64,000 nt of DNA from Codonopsis lanceolata (GCA_013146195.2 CM028382.1:117069023-117133022), one strand, 5' to 3'; positions 10,796 to 23,966 are shown, numbered from the stretch's first letter. Program-made: numbers and translations. Notes: a model not told the origin generated them from the sequence alone.

Positions 10796-13700
10796 TGTGA
10801 CGACCCGATCCGGATCCCAAGACGAGATCCCAAGGTCGCGTCGTCAGGACAAGCTAAGAGACAGACAAAGCACCTGTAAGTATAATGGTGCGAGTCAAAA
10901 GATGAGCCAATAAGCTCGAAACAGGAAGACAAAGCAATAACGGTGATACGGAATAATAAAAAATAAAGCATGCGGAAGCAAAAACAAAATGGGACCAGAG
11001 CTAACAAGCTCAGAAATAAAAACAACCAAAGAGATAGTAAATCTCTCGGCCCAAAAATTCAACGCACGTGACGCAACATTAGACACGCGCAACAAACCAT
11101 CGGCAACTAAAGGCCGGCAAAACAACAAATTCCCAACCTGATATACAACCACTCAACGACTAAAACATGCCGGAGGGACAATTCAATTACAACAATATTA
11201 TTTCAAATGCTAAACCACCAACCAAGATCTCGCGACTAAAGTTGTCGGAGATAGAAACAACAAAACTCAATACTAGAATAAACGAGTCACACTTGCTCGA
11301 AATGACAACGGAAATAACTTCTAAAGATACAATAGCTCGACTATGCTAGCCGGCTCCCAAATACATAACAATAATATACTACTATAATCTACCCAAGTAA
11401 AGTCTACATAACTTTACATCCGTGTCTCACAAATAAATAACAACAATAATAATAATAACTCCAAGCTTATAGCCCGGAAGACCACCTGCTAGAAATCGCT
11501 ATCCGAAGTCGTCGCGCGTACTAACGGGATCACTGCACACACTAGGGAAAAACAACCACACGGAGTGAGTTATAATGAACTAGTAAGTTACTAAATGCAA
11601 CTGCATGGTATATTATGTCATGGCATGGCATAATGCACAAACATATAAGAATCATGGTATCATACTAGTATACCAACAATAATCATGCACTTAATTACCA
11701 AAGCACATAATCCCACATAAACCACATAGCATAATGTCTTTCATATAAATGCTCATAAATAAACATGTGTAACAAGAAACGTGAATCGAACCGTTACAAA
11801 CAAATCCGGGTCCAACACCCAACCAAACTTACCGTGGGATTCATCCTCAAACCAAAATCCGGGTTCAACACCGAACCAATCATACCCTGGGGTTTCATTC
11901 CCAATAATCACAACTCATTAGTTTTCCTTTAATGAGTACTCGTTACATTCATCCAACCTAGGATGAGAAATTAGAACTCGATGTCAGGCTAGATGACATA
12001 ACTCGAGATCACATCCCACTATTGGCCAAATAGTGAGGAGAAAGGAAACCAATGCAACGATTCATAGCGATTGTTTCCAAAGACTGAATCGTCCCATTGC
12101 CGACACTACAACCAAACCCGCCAACTGGACTTAAACAAAAAAATGCTCAAGTAAATATTTACTTGCATAAACCAAATGAGACCAAGTTCATTAATATCGA
12201 GCTCATTAAATCATGTAGGACATAATGCTCTACAACATCCCATAAACCATGCACATATTTGCATATAAACAAGTAGGACATAATGCTCTACAAAATCTCA
12301 TGAACAATGCATATATTTGCATATGACCAACATGTTCAACTAACTTTCAAGTTTAGTTCAAGAACCACATATTGAGGTACTCATTATTCCTCAAGTCATC
12401 ATCCAAATCAAGAATAGCATATAAGCTTAATAAATCATAATGTGAGGTCTACAATAATCATCCACTCAAAATAAAACCAAAGACTACTACGTTAGTCTAA
12501 GAATATCCATAACTCAAGACTTAATATTTTAGTCATTATTTTAAGTACACCGGACTCAATCATAGTTCTAATCGTCGTATATGATCGACATCACTAATAC
12601 CATACTCAAGAACATCATGACTACTCAGTAGTCACTTTCTCACAAGTGCTTTTATATGCACGCGACCAAAATCCTTAAGGAGAGAATTCTTTCTTAATCT
12701 TCTCTTAAATATACTCGTGACCATACGTTGGTTTCTAATGTCCCGTGCTCTAACAAGCATGCTCAAAATATTTTTCTAATAAGTCTTCATAATATGAATG
12801 TCTCAATTGGACACAAACCCAAAAATCCAGTGTGCACAAACATAACAAAACAAAACCCAAACATTGGAGGGTTTCAACCCAAGGCTCATTATCATTTTAT
12901 TGGCCTTATGACGACTCCGTTGAGTCTTAATACTACATTTCATTCTTTATGTGTTTAATAAATCCACACTTTAATATTTCATTAAAGTTTACAACAAAAT
13001 CTCAATATTCATTCGGGCTTGATTCCCAAGCCTAAAAATCCATAAAGTTCATCATAATCATAATTCCATTTAAAGTTTGGAGACTATGCATTTCACAACA
13101 TTAATCAAACGAAATCCAATCGTCGTAGGATTTCAACCCAAGTTCGTTTAGTACATTATCGAACTTATAATGACTCCGTTGAGTCAATCTACACTTTCCA
13201 ATATTTAGGGCATAGAAGCCATGGGCTACAATACCCTCCTATGTTCATAACTAACATCATTGGCAAGATTCTCAAGCTCATTAAACCCATAAAATCCCAA
13301 CAAATCACTTGGTTAGGCAACATAGGGCAAATTCCCATTTCGGTGCATAAACTCATTTAGGTCACTTCACCAATCATGCCCACAAAGCATGAATAATTCA
13401 CATTAAATGGATTAATATACTATACTACACATGCATATTATACTAATCAAAGTTTTAAGCAAGTCTAACCCACCAAATTCAACATTTGGGCATATACCCA
13501 TTCAAGTCACCTCACCAATCATGTTCACAATACTTGAATAAATCACATAGCAAGGATGAATAGGCTACTCTACACATGAATATCATGATAATCAAGGTCC
13601 CAAGTAGGTTCATCCAAGCAAAATCAACATTTAGAAATCTAGGGTTCATGGCATCTCTAGAAAAGCCCTAAAAATGCACCCATTGACCTCACATAGCACA

Positions 13701-15024
13701 AAGGTTGTTTTCCCTAGGGTCAATGGGGCAAAAACAAATAGAAATAGGTGTAGTAACTTACCTTGATTCAGCCCCTTCAAGCTTCCAATTCGAAATTCCA
13801 ATTGGTGGGTCTTGTTCTCCTCAACCTCCTCTTCAAATCTATGGTGTGGATTGAGAAATGGAGGCTCCTAGCTATGGATTCCAAGGTTTGGGCTCTCAAG
13901 AACCCTAGAAACTCTTCTCTTAGGCTCTCCAAGGAGTCTCCCACGTTTTTTGAAAGTGTTGGCTGAATATGGGAGGTTAAGTGAAGAGTTAGGGCTTCAA
14001 ATAGGTTAGGAAGTAAAGTGGGTTTATGTTTAAGTGATAGGTTTGTTTCCCCTTGATTAACCCCTATAATCCCCCTCCAAAACTCAATTAGATGTTTAGG
14101 ATATACCCTAAGGTAGTTAGGAGGGTTTAGGAGTGGGTTAGGTTGGGTTAGGTTGGGTTTGGGTAGGGTTAGGTTGGACAACATTCCAAAACCCCAAAGA
14201 AATCCCGTAACAGGGACCAGCTACAATGCGGTCGCATGGTGGCAATACCTTGCGAGCGCTTCCTCCTGTTGGCAAGCTATTCCATCATTGTTGTTTCCTT
14301 GCTCGGCCTCGGACTCTCCCGCATGCAACCGCAAGCCTTAAAGCTTCGAAACGGCCTATAATTCAACCATTAATGTCCTAATACTCTTAGCTAAACAAAA
14401 CAAGTCTCAAAACACCCTCAAAGTAGGTCCAGAACCCTCACAACAACTCCCGAAACCACCCGGTGCGAAACCGACGCAAGGCGCAACATCTCGCTAACGA
14501 AACGTCGAATGAAACCACAAACCGACGGGCAACAACCCATGGTTATTAACACTTCAAAGGGCTATAGAATAGGCCCGAATGCCTCTCAGATGATGAACAA
14601 CAGATAGGAGAAAAGGACTCCCGAAAGGCGAGACGATCACCCGGCTCAATCTCAAACTACGCGATAAGGAGAATTGCTATCCTCGAAGTGTCAAAACATC
14701 GCAAGATTTACGAATACATCCAACTAGAAGTCTAATACATTTAAACATGTTATTTAATCATCATGTAAAGATCTAGGACCAAATCGAGGTCAGGAACGCA
14801 AAACGCAAGTAAACTCTCAATCGCGTCGCATTTCGACTATCGTCGAGTTACGACTTGTGACTTTAGCAAGTCCATAGCTATATGGCAGCTCTTGAAAGCA
14901 TTTTGGTCTTAATGCGGTCTCTCATACACATCTAGACTCTCTCACAAACCCAACGAGCAATCAACCAAAGAAGAAATGCGAGCATTGCACGCAATTCAAG
15001 CTAATCGGGAATCGGGGTCTTACA
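10796..15024 (-). mobile_element. 4.2-kb LTR of a chromovirus-like Ty3/gypsy element
   Basis: On the minus strand it starts TGTAAGACCCCGATTCC (at 15024) and ends GGATCGGGTCGTCACA (at 10796), giving TG..CA termini and a length of 4229 bp. It shares its ends, the motif ACTCAACGGAGTCG, a TGACCTTGGGAT-type end block and a CTCACTCCGTG-like block with the plus-strand solo LTR at 23967-28087. A polypurine tract abuts it at 15025, so it is a 3' LTR. Del/Tekay-type chromoviruses have LTRs of this size and ends; lineage assignment is from memory. No coding frame inside is credible (the 135-codon minus frame at 13777-14184 has no recognised domain). Confidence 0.75.
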
Positions 15025-15176
15025 TCCTTTCCCCCTTAAAAAGAATTCGTCCCGAATTCTAAACCGTGACACAAACCAACGTCCGGTCATCACTCAACCA
15101 CAAATACCCACACATAACTACGGTGTCTCTCAATTCCGAGTGAACCCTCAATGCGAGCATTGCACGCAATTCAAGC
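15025..15176 (-). mobile_element. 3' internal remnant with polypurine tract
   Basis: Read on the minus strand, GGACGAATTCTTTTTAAGG is followed by GGGAAAGGA immediately before the LTR start. This is the standard end of chromovirus pol plus the polypurine tract. Only about 150 bp of the interior survive. A 27-bp sequence at 15150-15176 repeats 14975-15001 exactly, and beyond it the similarity to the element ends. Confidence 0.7.
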
Positions 15177-16584
15177 CACGTCTCAAGGCTCTGATAAAAG
15201 ATATGCTAAGATGCGTCCTGTACATAAGCTCATTAGACATTAATCATTAATGGAACAAAACTTTGGGATAAGAAAAACTTAAAAATGGCACTCTTTTATT
15301 TACAGAGGGAGTACCATCTTTATAAATTATCGTTAACACTAAGTTTCTTTGTTTTTTTATCTATCAAGGAACAAAGTTATTGTTTCTCGCGTTTCAAAAC
15401 AAGTCATTGTTGTGAAGCAAGAGCCTCCAAAAGAAGATTAAATTGTCATGATTAAAAACAATAAAATATTGTTTCTACGTGTCAAATTTCTTTTTTTTTC
15501 TTAAATGACAATATTTGATTATTGGTTTTGCTTATAAAAGTTACTTTCAAAATTTTCTTCCACTTTTGGATGATAAAAAAAAATTAATTAAATTACCGAG
15601 AGGTGTTAATTTTGTTAGTTTTCATGTATTTTGAGTTAAATTAGTTATTTTGTGAATTTTTTTCCATTTGAGTTTTATTTGTTGAACATATTCAGAAAGG
15701 TTTGGGGCTCAAGTACCATGTATGTCACCATACCCAGAAGCGTTTGACACTCTAATTTAAACATGACGAGTCACAAATTTTGTAGCTAATAAAATGTGTT
15801 TTTTCTTTGTACAGTGTATATTGATCTCACCCTTACTAAATCCAAACTTATATTTATTTATTTGAATACTACTCGCTCTATACTTTGATGAAGTCTCAAA
15901 CTGGCGTCGTGTCATAGGCACGGGCACAAAATCTACTTATTGAAGACAACATATCTCTCTCTTGTCAATCATTCATTTGTCATCGATCCCCTCATCCCAA
16001 TTCCCACGTCGACAATTTTGGGAATTTCCTTTTTCCTTCCGGCGTTAACGCATGTCTGTTGAAAATCGCAAATATCATCTCTCTCTATGGTTAGATCTAA
16101 TAGATCTATCACCCACCATGGTTACAGACACCATAGTCCTCGACGCGTTGCCGTCGTGGTCACCAGTCACCACTGTAAGTCGTCTGTTTCGTCTCTCTCT
16201 CTTCTTCCCCGTTCCTCCATTTCTCGACCCCTTCTTACTGAGGTGTTGTACCACCAGCTTTTGATAGATGAAGTTTTAATGAATACAACGACACCCAGAA
16301 CGAGTAGACATTACCTAGCATGACTCGCGGGCGATTTTCTCTGTAACTATTCTTTTGGGCAATTTAAAGAAAGTCGCGGCGTTGGAGAGGCTTCCAGCAA
16401 CTAGGCGATCGCCTATACCGATTTTTAGAACACTTCTTTTACGTATTTTAAGTATTATTGATGATAAGTTTTAATATAACTTGAAAACTCAAATAAAATA
16501 ACCTTTGACATGTGTCACTCACACGTTCTTATACTCGGAAGGTTTTCCTTACTCATATTTAACTTCCTAGGCATTTTATTAGAA
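15177..16584. other. AT-rich intergenic DNA
   Basis: No gene supported. A GGGAGTACCAT end near 15305 resembles a Stowaway terminus. At 15950-16330 there is a CT-rich, pyrimidine-biased patch with short frames (16052-16264, 16087-16323) that looks like 5' UTR debris but has no recognisable protein. Confidence 0.5.
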
Positions 16585-18300
16585 ACTAGGTTATTACCCC
16601 CTGTACGATGCACGGTTGACTTAGTATTATTTCTAAAACTTAATTTTGTAGATAGAATTTGCAAGCTATTTGAATGAACCAACAACAGTAAATTTCCACA
16701 TGATAAATAAATAAATAAACGTGTGATCACATCGAACAATCAAATCGAAAATTCATGCGAATTTTATAGATAGAATTTGCAAGCTATTTCGTAGTGGTTG
16801 TTTGTGGTGTTGGTGGAACACGTTTAATCAAATTTAATAAAATCTATTTTAAATTGACCGAATATTGGTAAAATAATAAAAATTAAAAAAACTTCTACCA
16901 TGAGAATTGAGGAGTCCTAATCAAATTAAATTTGTCTAATTCAAATGTGATAAAATCTATCTGATACAAACACATGTGTATGTAGCTCATAATTAAAGTA
17001 AGGTGAAAAAGTAAGGGTAAAGTGGTAAAAGTGATGTTCTAAAAAGGTAAGTTTCAAACTGGACAATTATTTTGAGACGGACGAAAGAAAAATGAGGACG
17101 ATAATTTAGGAACGGAGGAAGTAATAGTTAATAGATAATTAATAAATTAGTAACTAATAATTAATAATTATATATTAGTAGAAGAAAAATTAACATAGAA
17201 TTATCTCGTGGATAATTTGTATAAATTAAAAATTATGAAAAAAAGGAGATATTTGAAAGAAAAAAAACCAAAATTCGAAATCTCTATCATAAATTTAATC
17301 GTAAAACTCTATCTTAAATTTGTTTTATCTTATCAAATTAATTTTATGAATTTTATCATATATAATTAGATTTAGAATTTTTATCTTAAACTAATCGATT
17401 TTGAAAAAGGAAAAAAAAATTCCATTTTAAAGGTGACACGTGGCAGCACAAAATCTCTTTAAAACACCCATAAGAAGAGAAAAGAGATAGAGAGTACGTG
17501 TAAAAACAAAAGAGAGAAAAAATGTTAACTACTGATAAAATCTACTTGATAATTATAAATGTGATAAAATTTATCCTAAACTACTTGATAATGTGATAAA
17601 ATCTACTTGATAACTACAAATGTGATAAAATTTATCATAACTTACTTGATAATGTGATAAAATCTACTTGATAACTACAAATGTGATAAAATTTATCCTA
17701 ACCTAACTGTAAACTTTTATCATATTAACTAAATTGATTAGTAGGCGTGCATTAACTAAATTTGTGATATAAAATTTACTTGATAACATTTGTAGAAACG
17801 GTAATTTCAAAAAGTACCCTATAAATTTAGTTAAGTACCCTATACTAACGGTAATTTTTTACTTTTCTATCACAAATTTAGTTAAGTACCCTATACTAAC
17901 GGTAAGTTTCATTTGTAGTTACTTTTTGATAACTACAAATTTGATAAAAATTACCCAATACTAACGGCAATTTTGATTAGAAATTTTTTATAACAATTGT
18001 AGTTATCAAAAAGTAAGATTATAATATTTTTTGAAAATATTTTAAAATTTAGTTATCACATTTGTAGTTATCAAAAAGTAAAATTTTAAAATTTATCACA
18101 TTTTTTTAAAATTAAGATTAGAATATTTTTTAAAAATTGCAAAAACGGTAATTTTTATAATTCATAGATAGTGACATGTGGCAGTATCAAATTACTTAAA
18201 AAATTAAGCACTTAACAGAAAGCCGCCACGTGGCAGCAGCGGCTTCTGTTTTAGTTATAGTTAATAGACTAGGTTATACCGTGCAATACACGATTTTAAG
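16585..18300. repeat. AT-rich non-autonomous repeat region, unclassified
   Basis: An ACTAGGTTATTACC..GATGCACGG block near 16587 and an ACTAGGTTATACCGTGCAAT block near 18269 are two starts of the same kind. Blocks GTGACACGTGGCAGCA (near 17433) and GTGACATGTGGCAGTA (near 18170) with a CCACGTGGCAGCAGCGGCTT end (near 18225) recur, and a related copy lies at 20447-20560. Between them is tandem and palindromic AT-rich DNA with many TGATAA/TTATCA words. I could not assign the family. Confidence 0.45.
17533..17705. repeat. 61-bp AT-rich tandem repeat, about 3 units
   Basis: Units starting TGATAAAATCTACTTGATAA begin at 17533, 17594 and 17655, an exact 61-bp period, with few substitutions. Looser copies of the same words continue to about 18100. 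Confidence 0.85.
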
Positions 18301-19550
18301 AATATATTTTTTTACAAAATTTGTTTATAATAAAAGAATTTTTTAAACTCGTTATAATTAAAATTTTTTGAACAAATCTAAAATAGGGTAAATACTGAAA
18401 TTAATATATGAATATTTAATACAATATAAAAGAAACAATTTAATTAAATGATTCTATTATCTTATGAAATTGTTGCAGAGACGAGAGATAATATCAATTT
18501 CAAATTTACTTAATCAACTACAACTTGATCAATTCAATTTACTTCAAGATAAAATAAAATAATAAAATTAGTAGTTTCTTAAATTTATCAAAATAGTTAG
18601 TAGTTTAAAAATAGTTAACAACTAAATACTTTCTATTTTAAATTTAAATTAAATAAAAAATGAAATAGTAGGAAATTGAATATATTGTTTTATAATTCCT
18701 AAAAATAATTAGCTTTCTTACTTATGATAATATGTTATTATCCAAATATTATATATTTACATTAATTTTTGCTCTGTTTCTAATCATAAAACTTACTAAA
18801 AATTGACAAAGAAATATAATATCGTAAATGCCGATTAACCTAATTAAAATATGGAATTCTTGAATATTATTCTCTTTTATATACAAACACGTAGATGAGT
18901 TTAATACATATAAAATAAAAATAAGATTAGGCTTAACAATATCAATAATAATAAAAAATATCGATATAAGAAAAAAAAAATTAAAAAAAGAACATTAGAA
19001 ACATCTTCTGTTTTTCTCTTTAAAAGATCTTGTGAAATATTTCATTATTATCACACACAAAAATTATACAAAGTAAATATACTAAAATAAATAAATAAAT
19101 GAAATCATAGGTATTTATGTATGTCCAATTGTTCATAGCTGACACATTACTCAATCTGTCTTTGCTTCTCAGGCATGTCCTGATGAAAAAAAAATGCATA
19201 GGCATGAACGGTTAAAAACAACAACACACACATATGCATTAGACATATATCAACATTAAAGAATTCTAAAACATGCTATTATTGGTAAGTTAATTCATTA
19301 TATTGTAAAACACACACACGCACACACACAAACATGTATGTACACTAATTTTCTCATTTCACTTTTACTATGTATGTGTGTTCTATTGTAAAATTTACAG
19401 AAAAAAATGCAACTAAGTAATTTAAAAACTAAGAAATTTGAGAGATGTAAATTAAAATTTAAGAGGAATTGATTACATCGATTAAACTCTCTTAAAAATG
19501 ATGGTGGGGTTGACATTTCATCTAATATTATTTATAGATATAGGAAGATA
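18301..19550. other. AT-rich non-coding DNA
   Basis: No gene. It has poly(A)/poly(T) runs, a (CA)n-like stretch at 19311-19330 and short frames only. Confidence 0.6.
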
Positions 19551-19555
19551 GGTTG

Positions 19556-19974
19556 TGATGTGCATGTGTTGGATCCACATCAATGGCGTTTGGACCTCGT
19601 TTAATGTTTCTACTGTAATTTACATGATGTCCGAAGGATTGGGTCGGGCATATGTGCAATGGTTGAACACATTCCCTCATGTATAAATAACTGCCTTTAG
19701 TTCATATAGTGGGGGCTCTCTCTCTCTTTTTCTGACGGATAATCACACACGCACTTGAGGCTACCCGCCCTCTCTTTTATACAGAGTGTACTGATAAACA
19801 CGTCAGAAGGTTTTTGGCAGGGGCCCTCCCCGCCGACTCACGGTATTTATTTTACGATAATATAGTCAGATATTCACTAACGACGACACGATTTCACCAC
19901 CGGAACACAACTTCGGCAACACATGTTCGACGCTACCTTTGGCACCCCCAGTATGATTTATTTTGGATACATCA
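19556..19974 (+). mobile_element. Solo LTR, same family as 32-3328
   Basis: A 419-bp unit from TGATGTGCATG to ..GGATACATCA, flanked by perfect 5-bp target duplications GGTTG (19551-19555 and 19975-19979). It shares with the LTRs at 32 and 2871 the order GGGGCTCTCTC, CACTTGAGGCTACCCGCCCTC, CTGATAAACACGTCAGAAGG, CTCACGG and GGCACCCCCAGTATGA. Termini are TG..CA. The single LTR with a clean duplication points to unequal recombination between two LTRs. Confidence 0.85.
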
Positions 19975-19979
19975 GGTTG

Positions 19980-20640
19980 TTTAGAGGAGATAAATATAAT
20001 TTGAAATAGATCTTTTAGAATGGATAAATATATTTAAATTTGAAAAATATTTGTTTGTTAAAATTTCCTTATTAATAAAATAAATAAAAATCACATAAAG
20101 ATATTTTTATCCAATTTGATTTGCATGGTTTATTCGTATTTATCGATGAAATTACAAAATAGAATAGAAGAATCCAACACTTCTGTAATTCTAGTCATTG
20201 TGGGGAAATAAGGATGAGGTACTAACCGAGAAAAAATAAATTAAAGTCAAAAAATCAATAACCATTTTAATAAAAAAAGCTTTTACTAATAGCTTTAAAC
20301 TTTTATCTGTAACCGTTTTTTAAATCAATAATAGTTTTAATAAAAAACTTTTAACTTTTAACTTTTATTAGTAACCGTTTTTAAAATCTAACCGATTTGA
20401 ATTTTTGGTAGCAAAAAAAAAACGAAAAAAAATTACAACTTCACAAGAAAGTGACACGTGAAAGCATAAAATTTCTTTTAAGGTTTTAGCGTTTAATAAT
20501 AAGTCATCACGTGGCAGCAACGACTTATATTTTAGTAATAGTTAATAAATAAAGAAAAAAAATAAAAATATACTTTATCCAACTAATGATACCATTAATT
20601 AATTTAAATAATTAATATTAAATGTAGTGAATAAGTTATA
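19980..20640. other. AT-rich DNA with a repeat-family end
   Basis: No gene. 20447-20560 carries GTGACACGTGAAAGCA, a CACGTGGCAGCAACGACTT block and TAGTTAATA, homologous to 18170-18260. Short direct repeats ACTTTTAAC and AACCGTTTTTTAAAT lie at 20280-20400. Confidence 0.5.
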
Positions 20641-20835
20641 TACTTAGGCTCCGTTTGTTTCACGGAAAATGACTTCTGGAAAACGTTTTCCTCATTTTTC
20701 GGTGTTTAGGAACCTTAGAAAAATATAGTCAACGTAAAAGTTTTTCCAATCTAATGGAAATTGAAGTCTTCTTTGTCGGAAAATGACTTACAAATTAATT
20801 TTCCGTAAGTCATTTTCTAAAAGTTCGAGCACTTC
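20641..20835. mobile_element. MITE-like end (GGCTCCGTTTGTTTCACGG)
   Basis: The sequence GGCTCCGTTTGTTTCACGGAA followed by nested GGAAAATGACTT / AAGTCATTTTC inverted repeats is typical of hAT-type MITEs in plants. The opposite terminus was not found, so it is either truncated or nested. Confidence 0.45.
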
Positions 20836-21607
20836 TCTGCCCCTTTCCACAATTACACATATTTACATACACGTATAATATTTCACTCAACAAATAAATA
20901 TTTTAAAAATATAAATGGAGTTTGTGCACATTGTTTATAAATTATTATTTTAATAAATACTTACTACGTCCTAAAATTAGTGTCAACTATATTATTTAGG
21001 GACGTCCCAAACATTGTTCATTTTTTTTAAATGTTTTTTTTTTCATATCAATTATATATATATAATTTTTAGTTGTGAGGTTGAAAAAAGATGTACCTTA
21101 TTAATTTGACACGACTAATGATAAATTGAAGTTACTAATGAAAAATTACTTAAAACTCAACACTATCTTATGGTTATCTATAATTTATTTCTAGTATTCA
21201 TTGAGTTGATCACATACTGACACCGTATTTATAACACAGACATAAATACTAGGTTTAATCACATATAAACCCCTTCAATTATAAGTTTTGTTTAAATTAC
21301 ATTCCTCCACAATTACATATAAAACATTCAATTATAAATTTTATTTAAACTGAGCTCATATAAACATTATGTCTATAATTCGAATATAGATTCTAGATTC
21401 TAGTTTCTAGTTTCTAGTTTCTATTATAATTTATAAGGGAAGTACCTAGTACTTACAATTACTATCCCAATCGTCTGTCCATTGGCGTTTCCATTATACT
21501 CCGTACTTATTTGTCTAGTACTGCCAAAGTTGAGGTCCACGTCACCGACAAGTATATTGACCTAATTCAGTAATTTCTTCCGTCCTTAAATTATCGTTTT
21601 TTTTTTC
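20836..21607. other. AT-rich DNA with Stowaway-like scraps
   Basis: No gene. ACGTCCTAAAATTAGTGTC near 20968 and TTCTTCCGTCCTTAAATTATC near 21575 look like Stowaway ends without partners; the second matches, reversed, a piece at 17090-17120. Confidence 0.45.
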
Positions 21608-21978
21608 CTCCGTCCTATATATAAGTAAAAAATTTCAAATTTTTGTAGACTTAAATATAAGCAAAAATTACCATATTAAACTCTACTCACAACTTCTAAA
21701 AAGTTTGGTACCAAAAATATCCCTTATTAATTTTTTGTTTTTTAAGATGTGTGCACATTTCCTATACACAAAGAGCTACTAATTATAAAAGGAGTTATAA
21801 TGAATTGATGACAATGAGTTAATATTGCATTAATTATCATCAGTTTTGAGTGGGATACTTAAGGGTATTTTAGTAAGTATATTTTTGTTTTGTATAAAAT
21901 CAAGACAATTTAACTAATTTAACTTACTTTCTTAATTTGTGTGAAATCGGTTAATTTTGCTTATATATAGGTCCGGAG
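21608..21978. mobile_element. Stowaway-type MITE (Tc1/Mariner)
   Basis: The left end CTCCGTCCTATATATAAG and the right end, which reads CTCCGGACCTATATATAAG on the other strand, form imperfect terminal inverted repeats about 370 bp apart. TA follows on the right (21979-21980); the left TA is not conserved. The interior has no coding capacity. Confidence 0.65.
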
Positions 21979-22432
21979 TAGTACCTTTTTAGAACATCAT
22001 TTGTACCACTTTACCCTTACTTTTTCACTCTACTTTGATTATGGGCCACATACACATGGGCTTTAAAGGAAACTACATATTAACCAATATAAATAATCAA
22101 GTCAATTGTTTTTTCTTAAACTATGCGTCAAGTCAACTATTGATATAATGTGTAATTTATAAGTAAGACAATCACTAAGTTATGTAAAATTGTTTTCTTA
22201 AAAAATAAATTTTAGTAACAAGAAACAAATCATCTCGCACATCAAACAAACTAAGCTCTTGTAATCCCTATATTACTACATCTTCCTTTAATTTTTTTGT
22301 TGATCGATACAAATTTGGTGTAGATAATTTTAGATTGATGGGAAGGATTTAAGTTCGTGTGGTGAGAAGATATGATAAAATTACAACGAATAAGAGAACC
22401 ATTTGAAGATCCAACTAAATGTTCGGTGACAA

Positions 22433-22562
22433 GTAAGTACAGCTTAGTGGTAAGATGTTTCATCTGTACTTAATAGGTCGTGGGTTTGAGTCACCAAGGA
22501 GATAAGTGGGGAACCACTACTGATCATCTATTGTTAAAAAAGTAAAAATAAATAAATAATAA
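22433..22562 (+). mobile_element. Short tRNA-derived SINE
   Basis: About 130 bp with an A-box-like AGCTTAGTGGTAAG (22441-22454), a B-box-like GGGTTTGAGTC (22482-22492) and a 3' tail TTGTTAAAAAAGTAAAAATA ending in AAT repeats. Spacing and order fit an internal RNA polymerase III promoter. It is too degenerate to be a functional tRNA. Target duplications were not clear. Confidence 0.6.
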
Positions 22563-22875
22563 GTGCTCGTTTGATGGAGCGTTTTGACCAAAACACTGGC
22601 AAAAAATGCATCGTTTTATTTTTTAAAGTGTTCTAATGTAACGTTTTGGTGGAATGTTTTGACCAAAATACTGACAAAAAAATCCAGCGTTTTAAAACGC
22701 CATGTTTTAAAATGTGTAGCATTTTAAAAATATGTTGCATTTACAAATAGTTTATTTATGAAAATAATGTTTGGATATAATTTTTCAAATGTTTATAAAA
22801 AAAATTACATTTTAAAAACGATATATTTTAAAAAAAACTGCATTTTCAAAATATACACCAAAAGAGGCTTAAAAC
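22563..22875. mobile_element. Possible MITE with weak terminal inverted repeats
   Basis: Starts TAAGTGCTCGTTTGATGG (about 22559) and ends CCAAAAGAGGCTTA; the ends are loosely inverted. The inside repeats GCGTTTTGACCAAAACACTG and AAAACG/CGTTTT words. No target duplication was confirmed. Confidence 0.35.
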
Positions 22876-23961
22876 TAAAAACTTGTTTTGGAGCGCATGA
22901 AATAAAATCAAAAGGAGAGAAATAACCATGATCCTTCCCTCATTCCCAATGAAAAGAGTAGCCTGAAAATCCAAACCCCCCGTTCCTCACGCCAACAAGT
23001 AATGTTAAGGAGACTCAATTTGCACTAAAACTTGAATATTTAATGACATGGAAGCTGAGTTGACATTAGTGGATCCCTAATTTTTAGTTGGTAACCAACC
23101 TAACTTTAGTTAATTTTAACTGGTAATATAAAAAAGAGTAATTAGATAAAAAAAAAATCAATATCCTAATTTTTTTCCCCACTCAACCGGTATGTATCTC
23201 AATTTTTCAAACGAAATCAATGTACATTTTGCAAGTTTCATTTAGCAATCCTTATTAAAGATTTAATTTTTTTTAGATAAGGTAAAAGGACTTCTCCAGC
23301 TCTTGTTATGAGTCAGTTTAATAGATTACAAAGTTTGGGTGAGGGCACTGCCATTAGATTTTTATATTTGTTTTGTTCACAGTTTGAATGTCAATACTCA
23401 TAAGTCATAAACCCATCAAGTGTATTTGTAACCTACTCAAAAGGGCCTTGTTGTACCTAGCTTAGTGTTCAATCGGTCTTCGTGTACCTAGCTTAATGTT
23501 GTAGTTTTTTTCTTTTGCCCAAGCTGGAGTCTTCTGCACTTTTTGATTCCTGGATTGTTATTTGTACTAGGTGCTGAAAGATTGCCATGAGATACTGAAT
23601 CTGCATCAGTTGATGCTAGAGGCTTGTGAGTTAAACTCAGTATGAGAAGAAGTTACCTTTTCATTTCATTTTCCCCCTCAAAGTCATGAACTAGATATAA
23701 CTTCAAGAAGACATCCACTTATCTTGCAGATCATTACAATTTTTATGCGGCAGAACATCTTGTATCCCGCAGGTCCATCACAAACTAGTTAAACCTCTTT
23801 GAATTTACACGCATTTCCTATATTGACCTCGGCAAAAATTTCCTCCAATATGTGAAGTTCATTCCGATAAAACACACCAATTACTTCCAATCATGCATTC
23901 TCTTGTCAGAGGCTCTTTGTTATCATATATAATTAAAGATTCTACATAACACTAGAGAGCC
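22876..23961. other. Intergenic DNA with a Copia LTR scrap
   Basis: No gene was recognised. 23905-23957 (TCTCTTGTCAGAGG..GATTCTACATAACA) matches 28831-28882, the terminal part of the Copia LTR, in the same orientation. This scrap is interrupted a few bases later by the solo LTR. Confidence 0.5.
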
Positions 23962-23966
23962 TCCCT

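Noticed and set aside
13777..14184. 135-codon minus-strand frame inside the 4.2-kb LTR
   Set aside because: L/P/N-rich with repeated LTQPN-like text from GGTTGGGTTAGG repeats; no domain.
16052..16323. Possible short gene with CT-rich leader
   Set aside because: Two overlapping frames of 70-78 codons without domain, codon bias or splice signals that convince.
22433..22500. True tRNA gene
   Set aside because: A- and B-box-like parts are present but no acceptor stem or proper cloverleaf; fits a SINE head.
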